Part shown: piece after piece, positions 15,601 through 23,963 of the stretch
Layout of the letters: every line of letters starts with the position of its first letter
How positions within the stretch are numbered: position 1 is the first letter of the stretch
DNA from: a virus
Direction: 5' to 3' (one strand)
Length of the DNA stretch: 64,000 nucleotides
IMG/VR virus record: IMGVR_UViG_3300037193_001286
Location: 1-64,000 of that record
The notes under the pieces: generated by a model
The model's input: only the letters and a program-made list of their open reading frames with translations
What the model was told of the DNA's origin: nothing
The model's database searches: none
Made by a program: the position numbers and the translations under genes

Positions 15601-15819
15601 TCCGTCAGCGTTCTCAACCGGCACGCCGTCGAAATAAACCGACTTCGCACCATCGACCGGGCCGACGATAGGCCCCTCGCTCAAAAGGTCGATGATGCGA
15701 GCGGTCTGTCTCGACTTCAGCGAGTTCGGGGCTTCGGTTCCGCCGCCGCCACCGCGACCGCGTTTACCGCCACCACCACTACCCGCAATGATCGCCGGGA
15801 ACTGGGAACGCATGTTCAT
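12658..15819 (-). CDS. Tip attachment protein J-like (central tail fibre)
   Basis: One thousand and fifty-three residues from the ATG at 15819, which overlaps the previous stop as TAATG. Typical gpJ features: a Gly-rich N-terminal stretch, LSEGPIVGPVDGAKSVYFDG near residue 50, repeated RITAD/WDIQIRR elements, and FN3-like modules around residues 630-790. It forms the tail tip and determines host adsorption. Length matches lambda gpJ (about 1130). Neighbours are the I, K, L and M homologues in lambda order. Confidence 0.92.
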   Translation of the reverse strand: MNMRSQFPAIIAGSGGGGKRGRGGGGGTEAPNSLKSRQTARIIDLLSEGPIVGPVDGAKSVYFDGVPVENADGTSNFSNWTIAGNSGWPDQPLLSGFAAQQAETAVNLQVKTTTPITRTIINGDIDRCRVTVSVPALQRQEDDGDIRGTSLIFEIYLQSNGGGYQLVTRHEISGKTNTRYQRSLTFDLIGNPPWDIQIRRITADSTQLKLQNDLYWDSFTSIIDSKVNYTLSAVMGVTIDAEQFQSIPKRTYDIKGLLVQVPSNYDPETRKYTGTWTGTFKQAWTNNPAWVFYDLVTQSRYGLGDFVKATDIDKWTLYKIAQWCDGLVPNGQGGTEPRFTCNAVISSQQEAFDLLASMASVFRGATYWSGGQMVAIADMPSDPVALYTNANVIDGAFNYHGGDVRARHNMYTVYWNDPENLGERRPALVEDVTSISKYGLLREEIDAIGCTSEAQAIRVGKWAMYTDNYEAETVDFVAGLEAAWARPGDIVKVADVNIGGERRGGRLVAATKTQLTLDAPITIVSGRVYYASCVLPDGTVATSQVTASAGSRTVLGVSFTTAPLPDTIYVIASSDLNPTLWRVMTARQRESDRYEMTAVRHLPEKWAYVEKNVPLPKVDISNIGGVPGISGLNAKDYLVALSPISIGVRMLVSWQSAAPAFEIAWRPKDGNWIRTRVDQTAHDIEVQEGDYDIWVTPISMLGRRGATTKIKYTVIGRTAPPADVANFRIQVKGDIALFQWAPSAELDVMIGGAYEIRHSSRTSGVTWVNANKVLTSIPGTATTAELPYRPGTYLIKAIDISGIFSANASTVVTNLTTQRIKQYIRISESPTWAGSKSNVSIRLPQEWIVITDENVGTGIYTFSNRIDMGGVFPVILSVDMLAFPFYESDVFIDQRNGLVDNYQSFDSTFDDGDGMVSIRVRQTDNDPASGTAVWSPWAQFISGEYIGRGFQFQAWLDAPDGQNVAVEELSIIADVSSKMEQGADVAWTQAKMRVNFTVKFSYTPSISVAIQNGVAGDTFRITNKSRTGFDLELLNGGALIAAARTFDWSAHGY

Positions 15820-16217
15820 TAGGCATTCTCCGGAATCCAACGCCGCTTGGACCGACCAGGCGGATAGTAGGTTTCAGGATCGGGTAACGGCGGCGGCGGC
15901 TCCTGCCGCAGCGCCTGGATGCTTTGAGTGATCTCATCCGACGTCGTCTGCTCCGATGCGGTCTGATCGGATGTGCCGATCTCGCTTGGCTCCGCTGCGG
16001 GGGTTGGCGTTGGAGTCGGTGCTGCCGGTTCCGGCGCTGGTGCAGGAGTAGGCTCTGGCGTCGGCGCTGGTTGCGACGGCTCCGGGGTTGGAGTCGGAGT
16101 AGGCGTCGGCGCTGGAGTCGGCGTCGGAGTGCCGGGAGTGGCCGGGGTGGCAGGCGTAGCCGGAGTGGCTGGTACAGCCGGATCGGTAGCCTGTGATTTT
16201 GCTTTACGCGTAGCCAT
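15819..16217 (-). CDS. Pro/Thr/Ala repeat protein between tail genes I and J
   Basis: One hundred and thirty-two residues from the ATG at 16217 (AGGAGG 7 bases upstream). Residues about 15-85 are low-complexity repeats of PATPATPATP and PTPTPTPEP type, likely an extended flexible rod. The C-terminal end is acidic then Pro-rich. Nothing comparable separates I and J in lambda. It may be a linker or decoration at the tail tip; function unknown. Confidence 0.65.
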   Translation of the reverse strand: MATRKAKSQATDPAVPATPATPATPATPGTPTPTPAPTPTPTPTPEPSQPAPTPEPTPAPAPEPAAPTPTPTPAAEPSEIGTSDQTASEQTTSDEITQSIQALRQEPPPPLPDPETYYPPGRSKRRWIPENA

Positions 16218-16228
16218 GCTCATTCCTC

Positions 16229-16822
16229 CTATGCTGGACGGTTCCAAACCCAATTGTTGCCGCTGGTCGTGCCGAGGTTTTCGGAGACCTCAAGCCCGGC
16301 CGAAACCACGACTGAGCCAACGAAGCAGCGGCCGTAAACGAGAGGGACAGGAACCCCCTGTTCGGTGACATTCTCCGGTCCGCTGAAGATGTAATTTTCG
16401 TTCTTGTTGCTATCCGCGCCGGTCGGCTTTTTCGGTTTCGGCGAGAGAAGCAGTGACGCGCCGACCAGGAGGCCGAGCGTGATCACCCCGGCGAGGACGT
16501 TTGCGGTAACGCCAGCCCCGACCAGCGCCGTCGTCAACGACAGGATCGGCGCGAAAATCCGGCCTTCGATGATCGGGCAGATATCCATTTCGCGAGAGAC
16601 CGGAAAATTCGCCACGTCCGGGCAGTTGGTCTCGTCTCGCCAGTCACCATCGACCAGAAGCGCGTAATGACCGACAGCAAGGAAGTCGCGCCGGAAGCCG
16701 GGAAAATTGGCGTCGAGCGCTTCTATGGCCTCACGCGGGGATGAGATCGCAAAGTGATGCTCCGCGCCGTATTGGCTGGCGAGAGGACCATGCAGACGAA
16801 CGGTGACGAGGTTATTCCTCAT
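16229..16822 (-). CDS. Tail assembly protein I-like
   Basis: One hundred and ninety-seven residues from the ATG at 16822, inside the end of the K-like gene. The N-terminal ubiquitin-like part (VRLHGPLASQYGAEHHFAIS then EAIEALDANFPGFRR) and the hydrophobic stretch (ALVGAGVTANVLAGVITLGLL) are typical of lambda gpI family proteins, which help assemble the tail tip. Ends with VPVPLVYGRCFVGSVVVSAG, also conserved. Confidence 0.85.
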   Translation of the reverse strand: MRNNLVTVRLHGPLASQYGAEHHFAISSPREAIEALDANFPGFRRDFLAVGHYALLVDGDWRDETNCPDVANFPVSREMDICPIIEGRIFAPILSLTTALVGAGVTANVLAGVITLGLLVGASLLLSPKPKKPTGADSNKNENYIFSGPENVTEQGVPVPLVYGRCFVGSVVVSAGLEVSENLGTTSGNNWVWNRPA

Positions 16823-17576
16823 AGGCTCGCCCCCATACCTGATAGTCCTTGGGAAGCGGCGGCGGTGCATCCAGCAGCGTTTCGTGGCGCAAATGCAGAA
16901 CCGTCGCCTGTTGATAGACGCCGCCATAGACTTCGCGGACGGAAAGCCGCCCAAGCATCTGGTGGAGCATCACATCTGGATGCAGGAAAAGGCCAAGGTG
17001 GTTGACGACCTTCGACGGCCAGATACGCATGCCGATCACGTCGCAATGCCGCCACTCGTCATTGACCTCGACGAACCCGGCATCCTTGAACTGTTGCGTG
17101 ATGATGTCCTCGCCGCGCTCCCACCAGAGCCAGCGACGATCAAAGTCCGGCAGATCCAGACCGGCGTAATCCTTCAGCCCGTCCCGGATCAGCCCGAAGC
17201 AGTCATGCGTTCCCCATGCCCATTTGCGGCCGATGAGAGGTGCGCGCCAGCCGCTAGGCTCGATCACCGCATAATTGCCGAGCGGCCAAGAGACGATGAG
17301 CCACGGCTTGCCGGTGGACTCGCACATTGCTCGATCCGCATCCGACGCGATTGGCGGACCGTAAACGTGGCTATGAACGATAGCCTCGATTACATGCTCC
17401 TTCGCCAGCGCGAGATATTCCTTCATGTCCATGACGAAGGTGTCGTAATCCGTCGCCCGGTTGGTGATGGGGAAGAACTCGCCGTCAGCCACCACCCCGC
17501 ACGACTCAAGCGGCTGGCACTCTTCCGCATGCGCGAGAGCTGCTTCGATGATCGTGTCGTTCGCCGCCCACGTCAT
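16812..17576 (-). CDS. Tail tip protein K-like (JAMM plus NlpC/P60)
   Basis: Two hundred and fifty-four residues. The N-terminal JAB1/MPN domain has Glu24 and the complete JAMM metal motif His68-x-His70-x7-Ser78-x2-Asp81. The C-terminal NlpC/P60 domain has Cys126 (THDCFGLIRDG) and His193 (VNHLGLFLHP). Lambda gpK has the same two-domain layout and is thought to process tail tip proteins and nick peptidoglycan during entry. Confidence 0.92.
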   Translation of the reverse strand: MTWAANDTIIEAALAHAEECQPLESCGVVADGEFFPITNRATDYDTFVMDMKEYLALAKEHVIEAIVHSHVYGPPIASDADRAMCESTGKPWLIVSWPLGNYAVIEPSGWRAPLIGRKWAWGTHDCFGLIRDGLKDYAGLDLPDFDRRWLWWERGEDIITQQFKDAGFVEVNDEWRHCDVIGMRIWPSKVVNHLGLFLHPDVMLHQMLGRLSVREVYGGVYQQATVLHLRHETLLDAPPPLPKDYQVWGRAYEE

Positions 17577-18268
17577 TGGCGCACCAACAGGCTTGCGGGG
17601 AATGCTGACGTGCGCAGTATTCCCTTGCCGAAACGCGCCTCACAGGCGGAAATTGTCTTACGGCATTGATCCTTGGCAGGGTCGGTCGTCGCGTTGCCGT
17701 CGATGTCCTGAACTGGCGGACCGGCATAGGAGCATTCGGCGGATCGATAAACCCACTGGCACACTCCGGCGATGACCTGACGGCGCGGCAGATGGACGCC
17801 CTGCACGTCGAACTTCACCGCAAGCTCGATCTCGACGAAAACCGGGTTTTCATTCGCCTTTCGGGCCACGTAATAGATTTCATCGGGAAATGACGTTGCA
17901 GAATTGGCGTAAGGATTGCCGTTCGGGAAGTTCGCCGCGTCGAGGTATTTGCCGAGTGTGCGCTTGCGCGTCACCTTGGCGTTAAGGCCATCGGCGATCG
18001 AGCGGAGATAGTTCCCAAGCTCCCCGCCGATGTTGGCGGCTCGCAGCGTCGGGCGCGGCAATTTGTCGGCTACCGAAACCTCAAACCCGGTCGCCTCGAT
18101 TGGCAGCGGATCGTAGGTCTGGCCCTGCCAAATGATCGCGCCATTCGTGACGGTCGTTCCCGGATGCCAGCGCAAGATGCCGCCGCCGATGGCGGTCGCA
18201 TCCCAGACGAACATCTCCACCATTTCGAGTGCGCCCAACTGAGTGACGTCTGAACGGACGGTGCTCAT
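17573..18268 (-). CDS. Minor tail protein L-like
   Basis: Two hundred and thirty-one residues with the gpL pattern GFEVSVADKLPRPTL near residue 62 and a C-terminal Cys cluster (VCQWVYRSAECSY, DQCRKTISACEARFG), which in the lambda family holds an iron-sulfur cluster. It follows the M-like gene and precedes the K-like gene with ATGA overlaps. Confidence 0.88.
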   Translation of the reverse strand: MSTVRSDVTQLGALEMVEMFVWDATAIGGGILRWHPGTTVTNGAIIWQGQTYDPLPIEATGFEVSVADKLPRPTLRAANIGGELGNYLRSIADGLNAKVTRKRTLGKYLDAANFPNGNPYANSATSFPDEIYYVARKANENPVFVEIELAVKFDVQGVHLPRRQVIAGVCQWVYRSAECSYAGPPVQDIDGNATTDPAKDQCRKTISACEARFGKGILRTSAFPASLLVRQ

Positions 18269-18657
18269 GCGGTCACCCCGTAGGCTTTGACGAACTCGGC
18301 GGAAAGCGTGCCCCAGAACTCAGGCACCTTCACCCACCCCACCCGTTTGTTGCGCTTGTAAGTCCAGTCGACCTTCCATTTGTCGCACCAGACCTGGTGC
18401 AGGTTGCCGGTCGGCTGCTCCTTGAATAGGAAGGAGCTGCCTTTGCGCGCGATCAGGTAGGCGACCATCGCCTCGACCACGTCCTTCGGCCGGTTTTCCC
18501 AAGTGAGCGTCCACTTCATGTCGACGGCGTTGATGCCATCGAGCGTCCGCTGGGCGTAGCCATCACCGAAGCTGGCGACGCGCAGTCGCACGTCTTGCTG
18601 CCGACCGATGGTCGGGATGTCCGGGATCCAGCAAGTGACTGTTCCGTCGAAGGCCAT
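18265..18657 (-). CDS. Minor tail protein M-like
   Basis: One hundred and thirty residues with RVASFGDGYAQRTLDGIN and YLIARKGSSFLFKEQ, the conserved elements of the lambda gpM/distal tail family. It overlaps both neighbours by 1-4 bases. It probably forms part of the tail tip ring. Confidence 0.87.
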   Translation of the reverse strand: MAFDGTVTCWIPDIPTIGRQQDVRLRVASFGDGYAQRTLDGINAVDMKWTLTWENRPKDVVEAMVAYLIARKGSSFLFKEQPTGNLHQVWCDKWKVDWTYKRNKRVGWVKVPEFWGTLSAEFVKAYGVTA

Positions 18658-21575
18658 TACGCAGGAACCCTCCGCAATAAACCGCCCGGCCGCGACTCGC
18701 GGACTATTTCGGCTTGGATCAGCTTCTGAATGTTGGCACCGAATTGCCGCGCGCTGTCGTTGTCGGCGGCGACCGATCCGGAGCGCGACATGTCGATGGA
18801 AATGTTGCCGAGCGAGGTGGATGAATTGTCGATGTAAGCGCCGCCAGTCTTGCCGACCATGTTGCGCGGGATGACTGCCTCGCCAGCCTGTAGGATCGCC
18901 GGATACTCATTCGGCAGGAGGCCGTTGTGCAGACGCGGCGCGTTGGCAAACAGCGCTGGTGACACGCGCCGCCTCGGTCCGCTCCATGCCGGTCCAACGA
19001 TGCCGCCGCCGTGCATGGTCGGAGCTGCCGGGAATGGAAGGCCGGGAATAATCCCGCCGCCGCCGAACATCCCGCCCAAGACGCCGCCAAGCGCGTTCTT
19101 GGCGAACAGCGCCTCGATCGCCATGTTGATCAGGCCGTCGATGACGCGATCCAGCATGTTCCTGAAGGCATCACCCGCCGAAACGCCATTGCGCAAATCA
19201 TTGACGAAGCCGGAGACCGCTGTCTGCGCCGTCTGGATGATCTGTTGATTGTACCGCTCTTGTTCAGCCGACAGCTGCTTCTGGGATCGCTGGAAGGCGT
19301 CCATTTGAGCCTTCGCAGTGGCAATTGCTGTCGTCTGTTGCAGAATGGCCTGGCTTTGCGCGGTGGTGACGGTCGCCCCCTGAGTGCGCAGTTGCTGCTC
19401 GATCCTCAGAGCTTCATTGGCGGCTTCTTGAGACACCTTGTTTTGATCGATGGCGACGCTTGACGCACCGAGCTGCACTACTTGTTGCGACAGCAGCGCG
19501 CTTTCCTCGCGCAGAGATTGAATGCGCGCCTCGAAACTTTCCGCCTGTTTAGACGCCTCCTGCATCCCCTTGATGCGGCCGTATTCGTCAGCCTGTCTCT
19601 TGAGTTCGGCAGTCTCGGCAGCTGTCAGCGTCCGCCCTTCTTCCGCCGCCTTCTTCGTCGCTTCGCGGCTGAGTTCGGCGAACTTCAGAGCTGCTTCTTC
19701 CTTGGCGACCTTCTGATCGATCCCGGCGTTGATCTCGCCGCGAATGGTCGCTTGTTCCCGGAGCGCCGAGTTCTCTTCGGCGATGTCGGACGCGCCTACA
19801 GTGGCCGCTGCGCCAGAGACCTTCTGCTGAAAAGCAGCAATCGTTTCAGCGACGGTGCGACCGCCGATCAAAGTCGGATTGAGTTCCGCTACGCGCCCGC
19901 CGAGGACATCGGCCGCACGCGCGTTGGGATTGGCCGACAGGAGTTTTGTCGCACCCCCTGGTCCAAGCACATGCGCCATGTAGCGCGATACATTGTTGAG
20001 GGCGACGCCATGCTTGGTGAGGATGGCGTCGTTCTGGCGAGTGAACTCGTCGAAGGCCGCTTTCTGAACGGCGACGTTGTTCTTTTGCGCCCTGATCTGC
20101 TCTGTCGTCAGCCCTGCGAATTGAGGCAGCGATTTCAGATACGGGATCAACCCCTCAAAGGTCTTGTTGATGAACTGAAAGAGGCCGCTTGCCGATGAGT
20201 TCGGATTCTGCGCGTTTGGTCTGCCGCCAGATTCAAGCTTGGAGACGATTTTCGCGTAGTCATCAAGACCGCCGACCGCGAGGTTGGCGAAATCCATTGC
20301 CGCCTGTGTGCCGATCTCTTGCAGCGCGTTGGCTTTGGCGAGGTTGGCGGCATAGATTTCCGCCTGGCCGTTGGCGTTCGCCAGCGCGAGCCTGTGCTGT
20401 TCCAGCACTTGCTGCACCTTGTCCAGCGCTGGCTTGCCGATCTTCTCTATCGCCTCGACAGCCTTGTTGTATTCCTTCTGCGCGTCTTCCGCCCGCTTCG
20501 CCTTTTCGGCCGAACCATCAAGTCCCTTTGTTAATTGGTTCGTCGCTTTCTCGTTCTTGACGATCTCGGCGATCAGCGTGCGCATGTTCCCGATGACGTC
20601 ACGGACGTCCGGACCGGCCGTGAGGAAGGCCTTCGCCAGCGCCTCGTCGAGTTCCACGAAGCTTACCGCGCCCTTGTCGGCTTGCTCGACCATCGCCTGC
20701 AGTTCGGGCGACAGGGCGCTGAACTCTTCGGCTATTCTTGCGACGCCGATGGCGGCTTGACCGGCCGCCGTTTTCAGGCCATCCCATTCCTCGCGTATCG
20801 CCTTGATGGCGGCGGAATCGTTAGCTTCGACGGCGGCCCTCATCTTCTGGGTAAGTTCTTGGACCTTCGCCAGAGCCGCCCGGCTGGCGTTCGGATCGAA
20901 CTCCATTGACGTTTCGAAGACCTGGGTGCGGAACCCTTCTCTCAGCTTTTGATATGCATCCCGCTGGGCCAATGCATTGGCGTCGGCGACCGCCTTGCTC
21001 GTTTCCCCGAATTCCGTCAGCCCATCCATCGCATCGCCGTAGGCCTCTTTAAGACCTGAGATGACTTCGGAATGCCGCTTCCACATCTCATCCGCTTTTT
21101 CTGCTTCATTTGACGAGCTGCTGACGTATTCAATTGCCGCCTGCGTGAGGTAACCGAAGCCGAGAATGAGACCGGAGATTGCCAGCGACGCTGGACTTAG
21201 CAGCGAGCCAAATGCGCTCATGAGGCCTTTCAAGAGGCCACCCTTGCCCAGCTCGCCGACCGCCTGCTGTACCTGCCCCGCCTGCTGGACCATGATCGTG
21301 AATGGTGAGGTGCCGGATAGCAGCCCTTGAGTGATATCGTTCAGTTGGAAGGACAGGTTACGCACGCCCTGTTGCGCTTGTTTCGCTCCTTTCTCGACCG
21401 ACCTGCCGATGTTGTTCATCTGCTGATCGACCTCGCGGCCAGCGCCAGTGAAGCCCTTCTCAATGCTGTCGGTGGTCTGCTTCGTCAGAACGCCAGCACG
21501 CTTGAGGGTGTTTTCGAGGCTTTTGATATTCGCCTCAATTTGCAGGACCAGTCTGGTTTCTTCAGGCGTTGCCAT
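18657..21575 (-). CDS. Tape measure protein with transglycosylase domain
   Basis: Nine hundred and seventy-two residues. N-terminal coiled coils and the FQLNDITQGLLSGTSPFTIM segment (about residues 76-95) are typical of lambda-type tape measures; a membrane-like helix lies at about 130-150. Residues about 440-590 contain a lytic transglycosylase-like domain (KLESGGRPNA, SASGLFQFI, candidate catalytic Glu448). The long coiled coil sets tail length; the enzymatic domain would open peptidoglycan during DNA entry. Gly-rich C-terminus. Confidence 0.92.
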   Translation of the reverse strand: MATPEETRLVLQIEANIKSLENTLKRAGVLTKQTTDSIEKGFTGAGREVDQQMNNIGRSVEKGAKQAQQGVRNLSFQLNDITQGLLSGTSPFTIMVQQAGQVQQAVGELGKGGLLKGLMSAFGSLLSPASLAISGLILGFGYLTQAAIEYVSSSSNEAEKADEMWKRHSEVISGLKEAYGDAMDGLTEFGETSKAVADANALAQRDAYQKLREGFRTQVFETSMEFDPNASRAALAKVQELTQKMRAAVEANDSAAIKAIREEWDGLKTAAGQAAIGVARIAEEFSALSPELQAMVEQADKGAVSFVELDEALAKAFLTAGPDVRDVIGNMRTLIAEIVKNEKATNQLTKGLDGSAEKAKRAEDAQKEYNKAVEAIEKIGKPALDKVQQVLEQHRLALANANGQAEIYAANLAKANALQEIGTQAAMDFANLAVGGLDDYAKIVSKLESGGRPNAQNPNSSASGLFQFINKTFEGLIPYLKSLPQFAGLTTEQIRAQKNNVAVQKAAFDEFTRQNDAILTKHGVALNNVSRYMAHVLGPGGATKLLSANPNARAADVLGGRVAELNPTLIGGRTVAETIAAFQQKVSGAAATVGASDIAEENSALREQATIRGEINAGIDQKVAKEEAALKFAELSREATKKAAEEGRTLTAAETAELKRQADEYGRIKGMQEASKQAESFEARIQSLREESALLSQQVVQLGASSVAIDQNKVSQEAANEALRIEQQLRTQGATVTTAQSQAILQQTTAIATAKAQMDAFQRSQKQLSAEQERYNQQIIQTAQTAVSGFVNDLRNGVSAGDAFRNMLDRVIDGLINMAIEALFAKNALGGVLGGMFGGGGIIPGLPFPAAPTMHGGGIVGPAWSGPRRRVSPALFANAPRLHNGLLPNEYPAILQAGEAVIPRNMVGKTGGAYIDNSSTSLGNISIDMSRSGSVAADNDSARQFGANIQKLIQAEIVRESRPGGLLRRVPA

Positions 21576-21578
21576 GGG

Positions 21579-21797
21579 CTACTGCATCCTCGTCAGCGGA
21601 ACTGGTTGCTGCTGTTGCATCCATTCCCAGATTTCATCCGCTTCCTTCGATCCCAACGATCCAGACGAGTCCTCGCTTGAGTTCGCCTTGATCCAACCTT
21701 CGACCGCTGCCATGAATTCCCACATCGACAGCCGGTCCACGTCGCGAGGCGTCAGCCCGACGACAGCTCCGGTTCCGTAAATCGCGGCAAATCTCAA
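21579..21797 (-). CDS. Tail assembly chaperone, second frame
   Basis: Seventy-two residues with GAVVGLTPRDVDRLSMWEFM and a helical tail ending QQQQPVPLTRMQ, resembling the short tail chaperone of gene transfer agents (the lpTmp-like TAC). The only start is TTG at 21797, overlapping the stop of the previous gene. The frame stays open upstream, so expression by frameshifting from that gene is also possible. Confidence 0.65.
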   Translation of the reverse strand: MRFAAIYGTGAVVGLTPRDVDRLSMWEFMAAVEGWIKANSSEDSSGSLGSKEADEIWEWMQQQQPVPLTRMQ

Positions 21798-22195
21798 TTT
21801 ACCGTTGGGGAGATCGTCGAGTCGGTCTCCCCGCTTGGTGGACTTGCCGCTTCGCTCTCCCCCAAGCCTTCCTCCGGAGCGCCGATGAGACCGGCCCCAA
21901 GGACACGCTTGGCGAGCGCCATGTTTTCCATGGGCGGCCGTTCCTCGACGTACATCTGGACGAGCTTGACGGCTCTGGCCGGGGCCATGCCGCCACCGAT
22001 CAGTCCGCAGCGGATGATTTCCCGGATGTCCTCAACCCGCCACGCGCCGGACTCCAGAAGCCCGAAGATGAACAGCGGTCCCATGTCGCGGGATTCCTGC
22101 AACATCCGGATCGCCCCGTAGTTCATGCAGAAGTCGTAGGTGCCATCGGCGAATTCGGCCGTGAACCGGGCGTTGCGAATTGCGTTCTCAGCCAT
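21794..22195 (-). CDS. Tail assembly chaperone, GTA-family type
   Basis: One hundred and thirty-three residues from the ATG at 22195 (GAGG upstream). FTAEFADGTYDFCMNYGAIR followed by a helical segment and GLIGGGMAPARAVKLVQMYV matches the family annotated as gene transfer agent protein located between tail tube and tape measure. It is the equivalent of lambda gpG. Ser/Glu-rich tail. Confidence 0.75.
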   Translation of the reverse strand: MAENAIRNARFTAEFADGTYDFCMNYGAIRMLQESRDMGPLFIFGLLESGAWRVEDIREIIRCGLIGGGMAPARAVKLVQMYVEERPPMENMALAKRVLGAGLIGAPEEGLGESEAASPPSGETDSTISPTVN

Positions 22196-22203
22196 CACTC
22201 ACC

Positions 22204-22902
22204 TCACGCCGGGGTCCAGACGTCGGCGATCTGGCCGTCCGATTGAGCGTTGAAGCCGAGCGTGACGCGACCACCCTGCTCCGCACCGAACGTCAGCTGG
22301 TCGACGATGAAGTCGCCAGTGAACGTCTTCATGCCGGTGGTGAACTCGATCTCGACCTTGAGCGGGATTGAGAAGGTCGAGATTGCAGCGTCGTTCCAAT
22401 CAGGCACGGACTCGGCTGCGGCAACGCCGTCGCCGGATACAGTGATCGACAGGTTCTGAACGTCGCGGGCGATCCACGATGGAGCGTCCGGATCGTCGCA
22501 ATCGGGAATATCGATCTCTTGCAGGTTCTTGGAGATTTGCAGGTTCTTGGTGGTAAGACCGCACGGCGAAGAATAGGTGATCGTGCCGCTTGGGTCAGTC
22601 ACGCCCGCTACGCCGGTCGTCTGCGCTGACGGTGCGGCGGAAAGATCGACGCCGATGGTGAACGTGTTGTTGGTCGTGTTGACGTTGGAAACCATCCGTC
22701 TGCCGTTGGCCACGGCCATGGCACCCGTCAGGCCGGAAATCTCGACCGTGTCGCCGTTGTGGAATTTGGAGATATCGGCGCTGGCGACCGTGGCGACCGC
22801 TGGATTGGCGTTCGACACGCTTGTCAGATTGACCGCCACTTCCGGATAGGAACCGAGCAGGACTCGCATCTTGCCGAATTTTGCTGTGGTAGGCTGTGCC
22901 AT
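22204..22902 (-). CDS. Major tail tube protein
   Basis: Two hundred and thirty-two residues, beta-rich, starting MAQPTTAKFGKMRVLLGSYP. Position before the chaperones and tape measure, and the C-terminal TFTGDFIVDQLTFGAEQGGR segment, fit a siphophage tube protein. An insertion of Ig-like or beta type appears at about residues 25-100 (TVEISGLTGAMAVANGRRM), seen in other rhizobial phage tube proteins. Confidence 0.8.
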   Translation of the reverse strand: MAQPTTAKFGKMRVLLGSYPEVAVNLTSVSNANPAVATVASADISKFHNGDTVEISGLTGAMAVANGRRMVSNVNTTNNTFTIGVDLSAAPSAQTTGVAGVTDPSGTITYSSPCGLTTKNLQISKNLQEIDIPDCDDPDAPSWIARDVQNLSITVSGDGVAAAESVPDWNDAAISTFSIPLKVEIEFTTGMKTFTGDFIVDQLTFGAEQGGRVTLGFNAQSDGQIADVWTPA

Positions 22903-23019
22903 GGATGAGGCTCCTTCAGAACGCCGCGTAAGTCGGCCGTTACGGGGATGGGGCGTCTCCGACGCTCCTTAAGGCCTTGCCCAAGGGCCGTTACGGGCAG
23001 GAAGGTTAGGCCCTCCAAA

Positions 23020-23430
23020 CTATGGTCTGCGCTCGATGAACGCGTTGAGATCGACGACACCGTGGCTCGTGAGGCCGTCTGGATCGCGCAGCACGCGGAT
23101 GCCACGACACTGGATCATCACCAGAGCGTTTTCGGTGAGCTGAATGTCGCGCTCATGCACGGCATTCCGGACTGCGTTGCAAATGCGCTTCGCTTCCGGG
23201 AAGCCGACCGCGCGCGACCAAACGTCCAGCTGGAAACTGATGTCGGAACCGAAAATGCAGTCGGCATCGTCCTCGACGTCGAAGGTCGGTCCGCAAGAGA
23301 TGTAAGGGAAAACCACGTTTTCCGGGACGCGATCATAGGCGCGTCTATCGACGAGCTGGACCAATTCCGGGTCGTTTCTCAGCACGTCCACGACAACACC
23401 CTGTAACTCCAGATCAGGAGAGATCGCCAT
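23020..23430 (-). CDS. Tail terminator-like protein, DUF3168
   Basis: One hundred and thirty-six residues with the DUF3168 pattern: LRNDPELVQLVDRRAYDRVP, VFPYISCGPT and SFQLDVWSRAVGFPEAKRIC. This family corresponds to the tail completion protein of HK97-type phages (lambda gpU role). Its ATG is immediately after the preceding gene. Confidence 0.82.
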   Translation of the reverse strand: MAISPDLELQGVVVDVLRNDPELVQLVDRRAYDRVPENVVFPYISCGPTFDVEDDADCIFGSDISFQLDVWSRAVGFPEAKRICNAVRNAVHERDIQLTENALVMIQCRGIRVLRDPDGLTSHGVVDLNAFIERRP

Positions 23431-23963
23431 TAAGCCGCCTCCCCTTTCTGTACGCCCTGGTTCTTAAGCGCCTTCTGAACGGCAACCCTCATAGCGCGCG
23501 AGATGCGACGTTCCATATTCTTCCGCTCTGAGCGGTAGGTCGGGAAGATGTGCGGCTGCGCCGGCGAGCCTGGATGAGTGACCTCAATCGCCGATCTCAG
23601 CTGCCCGTCACGGCCACGGAAGACGAGGCGGGGCGCGTTCTTTGCGCGGATCGTGTGCGGCAGGGTGCCGAATTCAATGAAGTGCCAAGTCCACAAGGCG
23701 AAGATACCGACAGCGTTTGGATCGGTGGTCTTCCGAATGCCGCCTACCAACTTGGAATCTGGTCGATCCGCCAGCCGCGCTGCATGAATGGATTGGCGAT
23801 ACTTGCCGGTAGCACCGACCGGCGCTCTGGTCTGGATCTTCTCAGCCAGCTCGCGCCCAACCTTCATCTGCATGCCCGCAATCGCGGTGACGACGTTTGG
23901 CTCGATCTGCGCCATCCGCTTCAGGAGATCGTTGCGGCCGTTGAACTTAGCTTTCAGCGCCAT
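23430..23963 (-). CDS. HK97 gp10-like tail component
   Basis: One hundred and seventy-seven residues from the ATG at 23963; an upstream in-frame extension would overlap the previous gene too far. The family layout is seen: RAPVGATGKYRQSI, FALWTWHFIEFGTLPH, HPGSPAQPHIFPTYRSE. It acts in joining the head connector to the tail. Confidence 0.85.
   Translation of the reverse strand: MALKAKFNGRNDLLKRMAQIEPNVVTAIAGMQMKVGRELAEKIQTRAPVGATGKYRQSIHAARLADRPDSKLVGGIRKTTDPNAVGIFALWTWHFIEFGTLPHTIRAKNAPRLVFRGRDGQLRSAIEVTHPGSPAQPHIFPTYRSERKNMERRISRAMRVAVQKALKNQGVQKGEAA

Noticed and set aside
21794-21830. Canonical -1 slippery heptamer for the tail chaperones
   Set aside because: No XXXYYYZ in the right frame near the overlap; nearby G and C runs do not fit the rule.
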